DNA of 64,000 nucleotides from Hibiscus mutabilis (lineage: Eukaryota > Streptophyta > Magnoliopsida > Malvales > Malvaceae), in NCBI GenBank assembly GCA_019671005.1, contig CM033747.1, positions 22,533,188 through 22,597,187 on the forward strand. The letters are read 5' to 3'. The position numbers were made by a program, and so were the translations under genes. Positions within the stretch are counted from its first letter, which is position 1; each line of letters opens with the position of its first letter. Under the pieces are notes generated by a model. It was given only the letters and a program-made list of their open reading frames with translations. It was not told where the DNA came from and did no database searches. Positions 1-11,212 of the stretch are shown one piece after another.

Positions 1-13
1 TTTGCATTGGTAT

Positions 14-1740
14 ATGACCAGGGCGAGACCGATTACACCAGAATATCCCTTTGATCCAGAAATTGAACGAACCTTGCAAAGACTTAGACGAAGGTTAAGA
101 GCAGCAATGGCTAATCAAGACGGCAATATGAATCAAGATGTTCCAGCAGGAGGAGGATTGATTCTTGCACGAAACAGAACTATTCGAGACTATCTTGAAG
201 AAGATCTTGAAGGACTTAATCCAGGATTTGTCACACCTAAAATTGAAGCCGACCACTTTGAGTTGAAACCGGTGATGTTCAATATGATCAGTACAATTGG
301 TCAATTTGGCGGCTCAACAACTGAAGATGCACGACAACTTCTTAAATCTTTCCTCGAGATTTGCAATTCATTCAAAATACAAGGAGTCACCCTCGATGTT
401 TTACGACTAAGATTATTCCCCTATTCACTGAGGGATAGGGAAAATGCTTGGTTGAATAGTATTCCTGCCGGATCAATAGGATCTTGGACAGATCTTTGTC
501 GTGATTTCCTTGCTCGATTTAATTCTACAAATTTGACTGATAAGCTTCGTAATGAAGTTACTTCTTTTCGGCAGGCAGATGATGAATCCATGTACGAGGC
601 TTGGGAGCGATATAGAGAACTTCTACACAAATGCCCCCTACACGGATTCCCAATGTGGACACAAGTAATAATGTTTTACAACGCTGTGAATACACCAACA
701 AGGATGATGCTAGATGCCTCAACAAACGACATACTCATAGATAAGTCACCGGAGGAAGCAATGCAAATTCTAAACAGGCTTGCCAAGAATGATTATCAGT
801 CCCATCTGCTAGAAGAGGAGGAGTTAGACGCCAAGCCACAATACATGAACTTGGACCATCAGACTCAATTTCGGCACAATTGGCCACTCTAACCAAGACG
901 GTCAAGAACATGCAGAAACCAAACAACACACAGGAGGTTAAGGTAATGGATTCCTTTTGTGAGTTATGTGGTGGTAACCATGATTCTTCTGAATGTATGC
1001 AGAATCTAGAATCCAGCTTTTATGTGGGGAATTACAACCGGAACAACAATGTGATGTCCAATACATACAATCCAGCTTGGAAGAAGCACCCAAATTTTTC
1101 ATGGAGTAATCCCAACAATGCTCTAAATCAGAACAATCAGAATGTACAAGCATCGGGATTCCAGCAGAATATGCCACGACAACAGTTACCGCAACAACAA
1201 CCGACAACATCTAGTTCTTTGGAAAATTCTCTCAATGCTTTTATGTTGAAAACTGAATCTTATATCGCTGAGAATAGTAACTTCATAAAAATAACTGATG
1301 CTTTTATTAACAGGGCCGAGATGAGATTGCAAAACCAAGAGGCGACAATCAAATCATTGGAAAATCAAGTCGGACAATTTGCTCAAAACCTAAATACTAG
1401 ACCACAAGGAGGTTTACCTAGCGATACTGAAGTCGTAAGAGGAACTGACCATGAGCAATGTAAGGCGATCACCACTAGAAGTGGCCAACAACTTAAAGAG
1501 GCTCAAGCTCGCTCATCAAACAAAACTCTACAAAAAGAACAAGATGAACTCAGTGGCAAAGCCTCAGATGCTGAACCAGGAAATGTCGCGGCAACCAACG
1601 ATGGGTACGCCACGACAACCCCAGTTGATGATGCCTCGGCAACTCCAATTGCCCCATCAATGCCATCAATTAGGTTTTAGACCAATGAAAGGATCGAAGA
1701 TATCCGACTTCCACCACCATTCCCACAAAGGTTGAAGCCA
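14..1740 (+). pseudogene. gag: E1 gag (broken)
   Basis: Gag polyprotein region that would form the capsid and nucleocapsid of the virus-like particle. The start is the ATG of MTRARP at 14, matching E3 and E4. The first ~290 residues hold the retrotransposon gag (capsid) region, with AWLNSIPAGSI and YEAWERYRELLHKCP. A zinc knuckle CELCGGNHDSSEC (CX2CX3HX4C) follows at about 958-996, then an Asn/Gln-rich stretch. Compared with E4, a 1-nt loss near 800 shifts the frame, Gln becomes TAG at 1678, and a 2-nt loss near 1738 shifts it again into the protease frame. In E4 the gag 3' part and protease share one open frame, so gag-pol was probably a single polyprotein. Confidence 0.88.
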
Positions 1741-2560
1741 AAAGCAAGAATATCAATTCAAGAAGTTTTTTGATATCCTAAAGCAAGTCCACATCAACTT
1801 GCCATTGGTTGAAGCAATTGAACAAATGCCGAACTATGCCAAGTTTCTCAAAGACATTGTGTCCAAGAGAACAAGGCTAGGAGAGTTTGAAACAGTTGCC
1901 GCAACAGAGGGATGCATGGCCATGTTGCACAATCGCATGCCACCCAAGTTGAAGGATCCTGGAAGTTTCACAATACCTTGTCCCATTAGAAATCACTATG
2001 TCGGGAAAGCATTATGTGACCTTGGTGCAAGCATAAACTAGATGCCTAAATCGATTTTCTAGAAACTAGGAATCGGGAAGGCAAGACCTACAACAGTTAT
2101 GCTACAGCTAGCCGACAGATCCTATGTGCATCCAGAGGGAAAAATTGAAGACATACTGGTAAAAGTTGATAAATTTATTTTTCCCGTTGACTTTATTATT
2201 TTGGATTGTGAAGCAGATGAACATGCACCTATCATTCTTGGGAGACCCTTCCTAGCAACATGAAGAACCTTGATCGATGTTGAAAAGGGAGAACTCACAA
2301 TGAGGGTGAATGACCAGCAAGTTAAACTAAATGTGTTCCAAACACTAAGGCATGCCGATGATCCAGGATAATGCCAACTTTTTCATGCCACAACAGAGTT
2401 TAACTTCGACTAGGAATTTAGTTGCCTTGGCAACTACATTGCCGATCAAGAGGAACCTGAGAAGTATGAAGAACCGATTGATGAGGAACAACAAGAAGAG
2501 GCAAATTGGTTAGTCAATAGACCAGGTACATACTTTGAACCACTGGATTTCTCAGGTAAG
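1741..2560 (+). pseudogene. pro: E1 aspartic protease domain (broken)
   Basis: Retropepsin-like protease that would process the polyprotein. The active-site motif DLGAS is present with its Asp codon at 2018-2020, whereas E3 and E4 have Asn here. The downstream ILGRPFLA motif is also recognisable. In-frame stops at 2039, 2060, 2261, 2369 and 2411 destroy the domain. Several look like single transitions or transversions relative to E3 (GGA to TGA at 2261, GAA to TAA at 2369). The upstream part, LPLVEAIEQMPNYAKFLKDI, is the conserved linker between gag and protease in this family. Confidence 0.85.
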
Positions 2561-4180
2561 GAAGGTAAACTCGAAAAGCCCCCTATTGAACAACCACCAA
2601 TTCTTGAGTTGAAACAGTTGTCAGAGCAACTAAAATATGCTTACTTGGGAACCAATAATACATTGCCTGTAATTATTTCCTCTAAGTTACATCCTGAGCA
2701 AGAAAAGAAGCTGATCAAAATGTTGATGCTACACAAGAAGACAATAGGGTGGACAATTGCCGACTTGAAGGGAATTAGCCCGACTGTGTGCATGCACAAG
2801 ATTTTGTTGGAAGATGATCACAAACCTTCAATTGAGGCCCAGAGGAGACTGAATCATGCCATGAAAGGGGTTGTAATAAAAGAAATCATCAAGTGGCTTG
2901 ACGCCATCATCATATACCCTATCTCTAATAGTACATGGGTAAGTCTGGTACAATGTGTACCGAAAAATGAAGGTATAACGGTGGTAAGTAATGAAAACAA
3001 TGAACTCATTCCAACCAGGACTGTGACCGGTTGGAGGGTTTGTATGGATTATCGAAAGCTAACCAAAACCACTAGGAAAGATCACTTCCCATAACCCTTT
3101 ATTGATCAAATGCTTGATCGTCTTGCAGTAAACCCTTTTATTGTTTTCTTGATGGTTATTCAGGTTACAATCAAATTGCCATAGCACCAGAAGATCAAGA
3201 AAAGACAACCTTCACATGCCCATACGGTACTTATGCTTTCCGAAGGATGCCGTTCGGATTGTGTAATGCCCCAACAACCTTCCAAAGATGCATGATGGCA
3301 CTATTTTCAGACATGGTTGAAGACTTCCTTGAGATCTTCATAGATGATTTTTCCATTTTTAGTAATGACTTCGACAGTTGCCTCGGTAATTTAGAGAAAG
3401 TGTTGGCAAGATGTGAAGAAACCAATTTAGTCATTAATTGGGAGAAGTGCCATTTTATGGTAGATGAAGGAATAGTGCTCAGCCACAATATTTCATCCAA
3501 GGGAATTGAAGTAGACAAAGCCAAGGTGGACGTGATCGTGAGATTACCCCCACCAAGTTCGGTTAAAGGAATCCGAAGCTTTCTTGGACATGCAGGTTTT
3601 TATAGGAGGTTCATTCATAATTTTTCTAAAATTACTAAATCCTTGTGCAATTTGCTTGAACAGGATAAAGTTTTCAATTTTGATTATTCTTGCGCCCAAG
3701 CATTCGAAACCCTAAAGGAAAAGCTTGCCTCAGTACCCATTGTTGTTCCACCTGATTGGACGCTACCTTTTGAGCTCATATGTGATGCAAAGGATTTCGC
3801 GGTAGGAGCAGTCCTAGGCCAATGCACAGGTAAGACCTTTCATGTGATATACTACGCTAGTAAAACTCTTAATAGTGCTCAAGTGAATTACACAACAACG
3901 GAGAAAGAGTTACTAACCGTAGTTTTCGCATTTGACAAGTTTCGATCCTATTTGATTGGTACAAAGGTAATTGTTCATATGGACCATTCGGCAATTAAGT
4001 ATCTATTTGCTAAAAAGGATGCCAAACCTCGTTTGATTCGTTGGATATTGCTTTTACAAGAGTTTGACATTGAAATTAAGGACAAGAAAAGAACATAAAA
4101 TCAAGTGGCCGATCACTTATCACGCTTAGAACGCAATAGGGAGGAGGACGCAGATTTAGAGATATGCGATGCATTCCCGG
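2561..4180 (+). pseudogene. pol: E1 reverse transcriptase and RNase H (broken)
   Basis: RT: GWRVCMDYRKL, SGYNQIAIAPEDQEKTTFTC, the FRRMPFGLCNAP block, and catalytic IDD (FIDD, Asp codons 3343-3348). RNase H: ELICDAKDF, EKELLTVVFAFDKF and the HMDHSAIKYLF block. Lesions: TTA to TAA at 3092, a 1-nt deletion near 3128 that shifts the frame, and GAA to TAA at 4096, in the linker to integrase. Domain order and motif spacing are otherwise normal for Ty3/gypsy. Both RT catalytic Asp residues remain, unlike E4. Confidence 0.9.
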
Positions 4181-4189
4181 ATGAGCAAC

Positions 4190-4440
4190 TGTTAGTTGCC
4201 TCGACAACCATGGATGTGCATACCTCGGCAACCCTTGACGCACACGCCTCTGCAACTCTAAACGCGTATGCCTCAGCAACCCTTGACGCACATGCCTCGG
4301 CAAAATCACTTGACGCACATACCTCGGCAACTCCAGACGGGTATGCCTCGGCAACCACTGATGCACACGCCTCGGCAACTCTAGATGCGCATGCCTCGGC
4401 AACCATGGAAGCAATTTCTATGGCAACACATGCCTCGTTA
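4190..4440 (+). repeat. E1 Ala-Ser-Ala-Thr low-complexity linker between RNase H and integrase
   Basis: About eleven degenerate units of roughly 21 nt encode ASATLDAHASAT-like repeats, each carrying a GCCTCGGCAAC core. The segment sits between the DHLSRLE block after RNase H and the PWYADLVNF block before integrase. E3, E4 and E5 have the same linker with different unit numbers, so it expands and contracts within the reading frame. A flexible tether is a reasonable inference. Its tie to the family palindrome is discussed in the findings. Confidence 0.8.
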
Positions 4441-5707
4441 ATACCCTGGTACGCAGATTTAGTTAATTTCCTTGTTTGTGGTATTTTACCTTATGGCCTT
4501 ACTCAGCAAGGGAAGAAGCGGTTCCGCCATGATGCTAAGCATTACTTTTGGGATGAGCCTCTTTTGTTTAAATAATGTGCAGATCAGGTTATACGCTGAT
4601 GTGTCCCTGAAGAGGAGCACCAAAATGTACTCTGGCAATGCCATTCTTCACCCTATGGAGGACATTTTGGAGGAACACGTACCGCGGCCAAAGTTTTGCA
4701 ATCCGGTTTGTATTGGCCAACACTGTACAAAGATGCCCAAGAGTTTTACAAGCAATGTGATCATTGAAAGAGGACGGGAAATATCTCTAGACGACATAAG
4801 ATGCCAATCCAAAACATCATCGAGGTAGAATTGTTTGATGTATGGGGGATCGATTTTATGGGAACTTTCCCATCTTCATTCGGCAACCTCTACATTCTAC
4901 TTGCCGTCGACTACGTGTCTAAATAGGTTGAGGCAGCTGCAGTTCCCACCAACGATTCCAAGATCGGGCAAAGATTCTTGTAGAAAAATATATTTACACA
5001 GTTTGGGATGCCAAGAGCAATTATCAGTGATGAAGGTAAGCACTTTGACAACAGACTTATTCCCAAGATGTTGCAACGCTTTGGCGTGTCACACAAAATT
5101 GCCACGGCATATCACCCACAAACCAATGGGCAAGCAGAAATTTCCTACCGAGAATTGAAGGGTATACTTGAAAAAGTTGTAAATCCCTCTAGGAAGGATT
5201 GGTCAGTAAGACTAAATGACGCACTTTGGGCATATCACACTATATTCAAAACACCCTTAGGTATGTCTCCATTCCGAATTGTCTATGGCAAACCATGCAA
5301 TCAGGACCATATTGGGCAATCAGGACCATGAATATGGATTGGGAAAGTACCGGGCAAAAGCATTTGTTAGACCTCAACGAGATAGAAGAATTATGTGCAC
5401 TCGCCTATAACAATGCACGAATCTACAAGGAGAAAACAAAGCAATGGCATGACAAAAAACTATTGCCGCGACAATTCATGCCAGGGCAACTAGTTCTCTT
5501 ATTCAATTATTGGCTGAAACTTTTCTCGGGAAAACTAAAATCAAGATGGTCGGGACCATCCGAAGTTGTCAAACCGTTCTCCCATGGTGCCGTGATAATC
5601 AAGTCCATCACTGACGAACATGAATTCAAAGTTAACGGACAAAGATTGAAGCACTACAACGGTGCCCATGTGGAACGTAACAAAGAAGTGGTCACCTTAG
5701 GAGATGC
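4441..5707 (+). pseudogene. int: E1 integrase (broken)
   Basis: Integrase with an N-terminal HHCC zinc finger (HSSPYGGHF ... CDHC), an rve core (WGIDFMG with first Asp at 4852-4854, ISDEGKHFD, HPQTNGQAEIS) and a C-terminal DNA-binding region ending NKEVVTLGDA. Lesions: CAA to TAA at 4573 (shared with E4), a TGA after QVIR, TAG after DYVSK, TAG before KNIF, and a scrambled, frame-shifted stretch near 5280-5330. The normal TGA after GDA has become CGA, so the frame runs on to 5879. No chromodomain is seen, as expected for the Athila lineage. Confidence 0.88.
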
Positions 5708-6328
5708 ACGAGCATGCTCTCCTTTCGATATTTTCTTTTTATTTTTTTCAAACTATTTAATTTTTTATTTTTATTTATTAATTTTGGTTATTTCTCTTTT
5801 TAGGATAGATTTATTTATTTTCTTTAAGATTAAGACTACATCTTTCTTTCATATTTATCTAATTGTTTTTAAATTTTAAGTTTAAGAATTTCTTTGCACA
5901 TCTTTATTTATTTATTTTTATTAGTTTATCTTTAATTTTAATCCTTATTTTATTTGTTTTTGAATTGTAGGAAAAGAGTTCAAGATAAAGAGGAATTTGA
6001 TTCAAGAAGGAAACTTCTTCAACAAGGAAATTAATGGGCTAAATCTAAGGCTTATATTAAGCCTCCAATTTACCCTAAATAAACACTAAATAGTCGGCCA
6101 AACCCATCCCTTTCCCAAAATCCCCTAGCCCTCCCCTTCCCCCAATTAAAACCCTTGTTTTCTTTCTTTCCAAATTAATCCCACCCACCATATTTACTAC
6201 CTATCTTTTCTATTTAACCCATCACCCTTAACTTCCAAGAAACCTATTCCTACTTTTCACCTTGCACCTCTTTAGTTTCTTTTGCTTTCTTTTCTTTGTT
6301 TCTACCAAACTCACAACCAAGATCATCT
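5708..6328 (+). other. E1 AT-rich spacer between pol and third ORF
   Basis: No gene. T-rich low-complexity sequence (5730-5960) ends in TTTTTGAATTGTAG at about 5957-5970, then GAAAAGAG. This resembles a polypyrimidine tract plus 3' splice site and is also present in E3. The remainder is a C- and A-rich leader before the ATG of the third ORF. Confidence 0.6.
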
Positions 6329-7855
6329 ATGGCATCCAAAATCAAATTTTTGGTTCATCCAAGTTCCTCCAAAGAACCAAGATACAAGAAGTTTGCTACA
6401 CCGGTGGTTCCAAAAAGATTTCACTCCAAGTTTGAAAGCTGAAAGATTTGCGAAGAACAAGGCTTCGAATACTCCAACTCTCATCAAGATTTCAGCCTTG
6501 AACCATTCATCTTCGAAAGGATTGCACATCAAAAGTGGCAATCTTTTGCCATCAATCAGAACCGGGTAACATCTCATGGGTAAGAGAATTTTATGATCAC
6601 TCACCTAACCCGGATAATCCTTATGTTTTTGTTCGTGACAAGGCTATACTCATAAGCCCCGAAAACATCAACACCTTTTACGGGCTCTACATTGAGAAGG
6701 ACGAGCATCAAGCCTTTGTTGATCAACTCACGTCCAAGCAACTCGACAAGGTGCTTCAAGAACTCACTCTACCGGGAACTCATTGGAACGAAGGTAAATA
6801 CAAGGGCACGGTAAATCACCTTCGGCTTAAACCCGAGGCAAAATTATGGAATAAGTTTGTTAAAACTTCTTTAATGCCCACCACACACAATACCACTGTT
6901 GATACACCTCTTCTTTTGCTCATACATTCTATCTTGCATAATCCATCATTAACATTGGAAAAATTATTTGTGATGAGATTTTTGTATGTAGCAAAAAAGA
7001 CAAGGGTTCTCTTTTCTTCCGTTGCTTAATTTCCAATCTTTACAAGGAGATGCATGTCCCAAGTGAGTCCACTAATGAATAGGCCTTACCAAAGTCCGGT
7101 TGGAATCGAGTACAAATCTGAAAGCTAATGGGAGAGGCACCGGTAAAATCCCCAACGCCTTCAATTGTCGCGACAACTCCTGTCGCCTCGGCAACTCCTA
7201 ATGCCCAAGCAACTGATGCCCGGGCAACTCGGACAGCAACCTTGAGATAACTTGAAGTACTCTTACAACCGTTGGAGAACCACCTTTGGCAAATTGAAGA
7301 CCGGTAACTAATGTTCATGCTGTACATGAAGGATCACAACAATGCCATCACCCAAGTTATCCTGGAAAAGTACCTAGACAGCCGCGTGTCGTTCCCTATC
7401 TTTCCTACCGAAATCCTTGCCACGACAACCAATGAAGTAGTTGCCACGGCAACCGCAACAGATGATGCCGTGGCAACCTACACTGCGCCTGCCCAAGCAG
7501 TTGCCACAGCAACCAACACTGAAAATACCGCAGCAACCAAAGCTAAAGATGCCCCGACAACCACTGTAAAAGCCAAAGGTAAAACACCTATGCCCGAATC
7601 AACTCGTACTGAATCATTGTCTGATTTTTCAGATTCGGACGAGTCCTCTATTGCACCAACAAGGACCGCACCAATAGAATCCTCCAAGCTCAAGAGAAAA
7701 GACAATGCCATTGATGAAGAGGACGATGAGGACAACCCTGTACGAGGATCAATTCCACCATCGGCAACAAGGAAGCAACCACCGCGTTCAAGCAAAAGAA
7801 TCAAGACACCGACCAGAAGGAAACTAATCATCCACGATGACAAACTCTCGGAGTA
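6329..7855 (+). pseudogene. E1 third ORF (broken): plant transposon protein domain plus acidic/basic tail
   Basis: This is the position occupied by the env-like ORF in Athila elements. The start ATG at 6329 gives MASKIKFLVHPSSSKEPRYK, as in E3. The core GNISWVREFYDHSPNPDNPY ... NTFYGLYIEKDEHQAF is typical of the widespread 'putative plant transposon protein' domain of Athila ORFs. Arg to TGA soon after SKFES, frameshifts near 6535 and 7029-7310, and further stops break it. The C-terminal part (7311-7855) keeps an Ala/Thr-rich stretch, an acidic EEDDEDNP segment and a basic SSKRIKTPTRRKL tail that could act as a nuclear signal. Its function is unknown in the family. Confidence 0.8.
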
Positions 7856-7881
7856 AGTCCTCGTTTGCATTTTACTTTTCT

Positions 7882-7922
7882 TTATTGTTATTGTTATTGT
7901 TATTGTTATTGTTATTGTTATT
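7882..7922 (+). repeat. (TTATTG)n microsatellite
   Basis: About six uninterrupted TTATTG units directly after the third ORF of E1. The corresponding site in E3 and E4 is an AT-rich run without this expansion. Confidence 0.9.
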
Positions 7923-7936
7923 TTTCTTTGTTTCAT

Positions 7937-7971
7937 GCATTGAGGACAATGCCTCACTCGAGTTTGGCGGG
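7937..7971 (+). other. E1 upstream polypurine-like tract with AGGA hairpin
   Basis: GCATTG-AGGA-CAATGC forms a perfect 6-bp stem with a four-base loop, and is followed by CTCGAGTTTGGCGGG. The arrangement copies the true polypurine tract at the LTR edge. In E1 the G-run is broken by a C. Confidence 0.7.
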
Positions 7972-8281
7972 ATTGTTATTAGTTAGTTACCATGTTTAGT
8001 TGCATTCATCTTAAGTATTGCATTTAGGATACATAAATTGCTTGCCATGCCTTTAGTTGGAACAATAATTGCCTAGATTTGATGAATATCCGATGATGAC
8101 TTTGCCAATGTACTTAATTGATAGAACTTTTTATTCTAGGATAAACGTGGAAACACTTAGAATCTTACTATGATGCTAAACTTGATGAAACACTGTTGTG
8201 GCTTGATTGATTTAAGGAATTCTAGCGAACTTAGGTTGATAGTTAAAAAATTGGGGGATTAGAATAAAAATTGGATGAATG

Positions 8282-8374
8282 CTAGAGGTGCCCGAAACTG
8301 GCTCTAGTCGAATAAATTAATTAACTTAAGAAAACTAAAAACAAAACACTAGAGGTGCCCGAAACCGGCTCTAG
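8282..8374 (+). repeat. E1 3' UTR hairpin repeats (2 copies)
   Basis: Two 26-nt units (8282-8307, 8349-8374) of the form CTAGAGGTGCCCGAAA.TGG.CTCTAG. The CTAGAG and CTCTAG ends are complementary, so each unit can fold into a hairpin. The other four family members carry three or four units here. Confidence 0.85.
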
Positions 8375-8619
8375 TTAAAACATGTTAAAAGAACCTAATG
8401 AAGTAATGTGAAAACCTCTTGTTTGCATAGAATCCGAAAAATCAACTTGCACACAACTCCGCACACACTCACAAGCATTATGTTTGATTCCAAGTAACTC
8501 CTAAGTTTTCCGAAAAATGAAAAGCCAATCATACTTTGTGCCACGGTTCTGAGAATTGAAATCAAGTTCAAAGCTAAGTTTGTGAAAATTGAAGCCTTGG
8601 CGGGTAATTATTAGTTTGC

Positions 8620-8657
8620 ATTGCTTGAGGACAAACAATAGTTCGAGTTTGGGGGTG
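8620..8657 (+). other. E1 polypurine tract with AGGA hairpin
   Basis: The hairpin ATTGCTTG-AGGA-CAAACAAT (one mismatch) is followed by TTCGAGTTTGGGGGTG, which abuts the LTR at 8658. This is where plus-strand DNA synthesis would be primed. Confidence 0.85.
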
Positions 8658-9492
8658 TGTTAAGTGTCTGAAAGTACTATTTTTTTCACTATTTTTATTC
8701 ATATTATTGCTAGACTTAGGCTCATATTAGTTGCATTATTAGCCATTCATGCATGTTTGCATTGTTTCCTTGGTGGACAAGCTTGATTTCATATTTTGCT
8801 TAATTTTGTGGAAAAAGGGTGCTGCCGATAGTTGTTTTTGTGTGTATGCAGAATCACTTGCCTAAACAAGGCTGGAACTAGTTGCTAGGGCAGTGTATGA
8901 AGGAGATGCCGACGCAGTTGCCAGGGCAATGAATGAAGGAGATACCGAGCTAGTTGCCATGGCAATTGTCGATAAGGGATAAGATGATATGGCAGTCAAA
9001 ATTGATGACTAGATAAACCCAAGATGACGTGGAGCAAAGTTAAATCCCAAAGGAGTTTGATTTCCATGAAGAGGTTAAAGACAAATTAAATCCGAAGAAG
9101 ATAGGAGAAGATCTAGAAGGAATTTAAATATATTAAAGAATTATATTCTTTAAAAGTATTTAATTCCAACTTAACTTCCTCCTCAAAAAAGACTTTGACC
9201 TAGCCCTATAAATTGAGGACCAAGCCATCAACTCCAAGGGAGAGCAAGTGAGAGATTTTGACAAGGGAGAGCAAAGGGGAGAGATTTCGACAAAGAGGCT
9301 TCAACCATTCCTCATCTTTTTCTTCTTTGTTCGATTAGGTTTATGTTAGGAATTCTTTGTTTTGTTTTTCTTTGGAACCTAGCCATGAACTAAATCTATT
9401 TGGCTGAGGTTATTATGTTTTGTGGTTGTGAGAAACAATTGGATTTTGTTTAGGTAATAAGACTTTACACTTTCAATTCAAGGTTTACTCAT
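8658..9492 (+). repeat. E1 3' LTR, first part
   Basis: Begins TGTTAAGTGTCTGAAAG, a decayed form of the family start TGATAAGTGTTC. It contains the TTGCC..GGCAA cluster (8850-8980) and TATAAATT at about 9207. It stops at 9492, where E2 begins. The last bases, CTCAT, are the target site duplicated at 27185-27189. Confidence 0.92.
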
Positions 9493-11072
9493 TGATAAGT
9501 GTTCAAAAGTACTATTTTTCTTACCCTTTTTACTCATATTATTGTTAGACTTAGGCTCATATTAGTTGCATAATTAGCCATTCATGCATTAATCCATGTT
9601 TCCTTCCATCGTTGAGCTTGATTACATAACTTGGTAGTTTTTGTGGGAAAAGATGTTGCTTTGGTGTGTTTTGTGTATATATGCAGGATCACTTGCCAAA
9701 GCAAGGCTAGAGCTAGTTGCCAGGGCAATACATGAAGGATATGCCGAGCTAGTTGCCAGGGCAATGCATGAAGGAGACGCCGAGCCAGTTGCCATGGCAA
9801 TTGTCGACAAGAGCAAATGTGATATGGTAGTCGAAATTGATGACTAGACAAGCCCAAGATGACGTGGAGCAAAGCCCAAACCCAAAGGAATTTGATTTCC
9901 ATGCAGAGATTAAAGAAGAATTAAATTCCAAGAAGATAGGAGAAGTTTTAGTAGGAATACAATTATAATAAAGAATTATATTCTTTAAAGATAATTTAAT
10001 TCCAACTTAAACTCCTCCTCAAAGAAGGACTTTGCCCTAGCCCTATAAATAGGATGGAGATTTCGACAACTGGAAGGGAGAAAAGGAGGGGAATTTCGAC
10101 AACTCCAAGGAGAGCAAGAAGAGAGGATTTTCGACAACTCCAAAGGGCAAGAAGGAAGAGATTTCGACAAGATAGCAAGGAGGGAGAGAGTTCGATTTCT
10201 TCTTCTTCTTTGCTTCTATTAGATTCATGGTTTGGGGATTATTCTTTGTATATCTTTTGAACCCAACCATGAACTAACTTGATTGGTTGGGGTTATTGTG
10301 TTTTGTTGTTGTGAAAAACAATTGGATTTTGTTTAGGTAATAAGAGTTTGCACTTTCAATTCAAGGTTTACTCATTCTTGGTTCTTATTCTTGTTGCGAG
10401 TGAATTGGGAGATGATCTCGTAACTTCATCTATTTATCTAATATCGGGAGAGTTAGATTCAAGAAACGAATGAGTATGGTCTTTATTCAATCTATTGATG
10501 GTGAATATTAATACGGCTTAGGAATAAGTTAAGGATTTCAACGGCTAAAAGGAGCGCAAGATTGGTTGTTGTTCACCCTTGATTCACGCAGGAATGTATT
10601 ATCAAGGCATGCACAAGTAGCTAGAGTTTCGACTTAGGGATAAGAAGAAACCATTGAAGAACGCTCTGCCGAACCTTGAAGTTGATGCCCAGAAGCCCAA
10701 GTAGTTGCCCAGCTAGTTGCCTAGGCAACCATCGATTAGTTGCCAAGGCAACCCCGCTGTGCAAGTTGCCACGGCAACTGAGTTACCCTTGCACTCTTTT
10801 ACCAAGACGATCCAATCGGCTATCACACCTCAACTCACGATAACCTGGCCTATTCTCTCTTTTTCTTTCATCTATTCTTTTAGTTTATTGCTTTTACTTT
10901 TCTCGTTAATTAAAACCTCTATTATTAATTGTGTTTTTACTTTTCACAGTGCAGTAACTTAAGCAAAGTGGCCCAAACCAATCCCTGTGGAGACGATACT
11001 CGATACTCATATCACTTTATTACTTGCGACGTGTATACTTGCACAACTGCGTAGCACTTATCACACGCAACA
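9493..11072 (+). repeat. E2 5' LTR
   Basis: 1580 bp, from TGATAAGTGTTC to CACACGCAACA. Two clusters of the family palindrome occur at about 9690-9800 (U3) and 10710-10785 (near U5). The TATA box is at 10044. The U5 side ends with the 'type A' sequence (TTAAGCAAAGTGGCCCAAAC, then GATACTCGATACTC) shared with E5 but not with E1, E3 or E4. The first 622 bp match the first part of the 3' LTR in length exactly. Confidence 0.95.
10044..10051 (+). promoter_or_regulatory. E2 LTR TATA box
   Basis: TATAAATA within TAGCCCTATAAATAGG, conserved at the same place in the other family LTRs. The best candidate for the core promoter driving the genomic transcript. Confidence 0.7.
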
Positions 11073-11078
11073 AGTTTT

Positions 11079-11096
11079 TGGCGCCATTGCCGGGAT
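11079..11096 (+). other. E2 primer binding site (tRNA-Asp type)
   Basis: TGGCGCCATTGCCGGGAT lies seven bases after the LTR end. The family consensus TGGCGCCGTTGCCGGGGA is complementary to the 3' end of plant tRNA-Asp, the usual primer for Athila elements. Confidence 0.85.
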
Positions 11097-11212
11097 TGGC
11101 AATTGGTGTTAGTTGTTTTTGTTATTGCATTTTTTCTATTAGTTTTACTAACTTTTCTTTTTGTTTGTTTTATCAAAAAAAATAGGTGCGCTACAAGTTA
11201 AGGGACGCCAAC

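Noticed and set aside
4113..4406. Minus-strand Ala/Val/Cys-rich frame opposite the ASAT linker
   Set aside because: Shadow of the repeat on the other strand. It exists only because the GCC-rich palindrome is open in several frames. The same applies to similar frames at 20201-20453 and 44249-44588.
8282..8374. Regularly repeated 26-nt palindromic units resembling a CRISPR array (also in E2-E5)
   Set aside because: Only 2-4 units, spacers not uniform in length, and the units sit in plant retrotransposon 3' UTRs at the same place in every copy.
9582..9902. Frames of 60-110 codons in the LTRs (for example 9641-9847, 14039-14245, 31363-31644)
   Set aside because: They recur because LTRs are copies. 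They have no protein family features and shift or break between copies.
11079..11096. Match to tRNA-Asp 3' end as a possible tRNA gene
   Set aside because: Only the 18 bases of the primer binding site match. No cloverleaf surrounds it.
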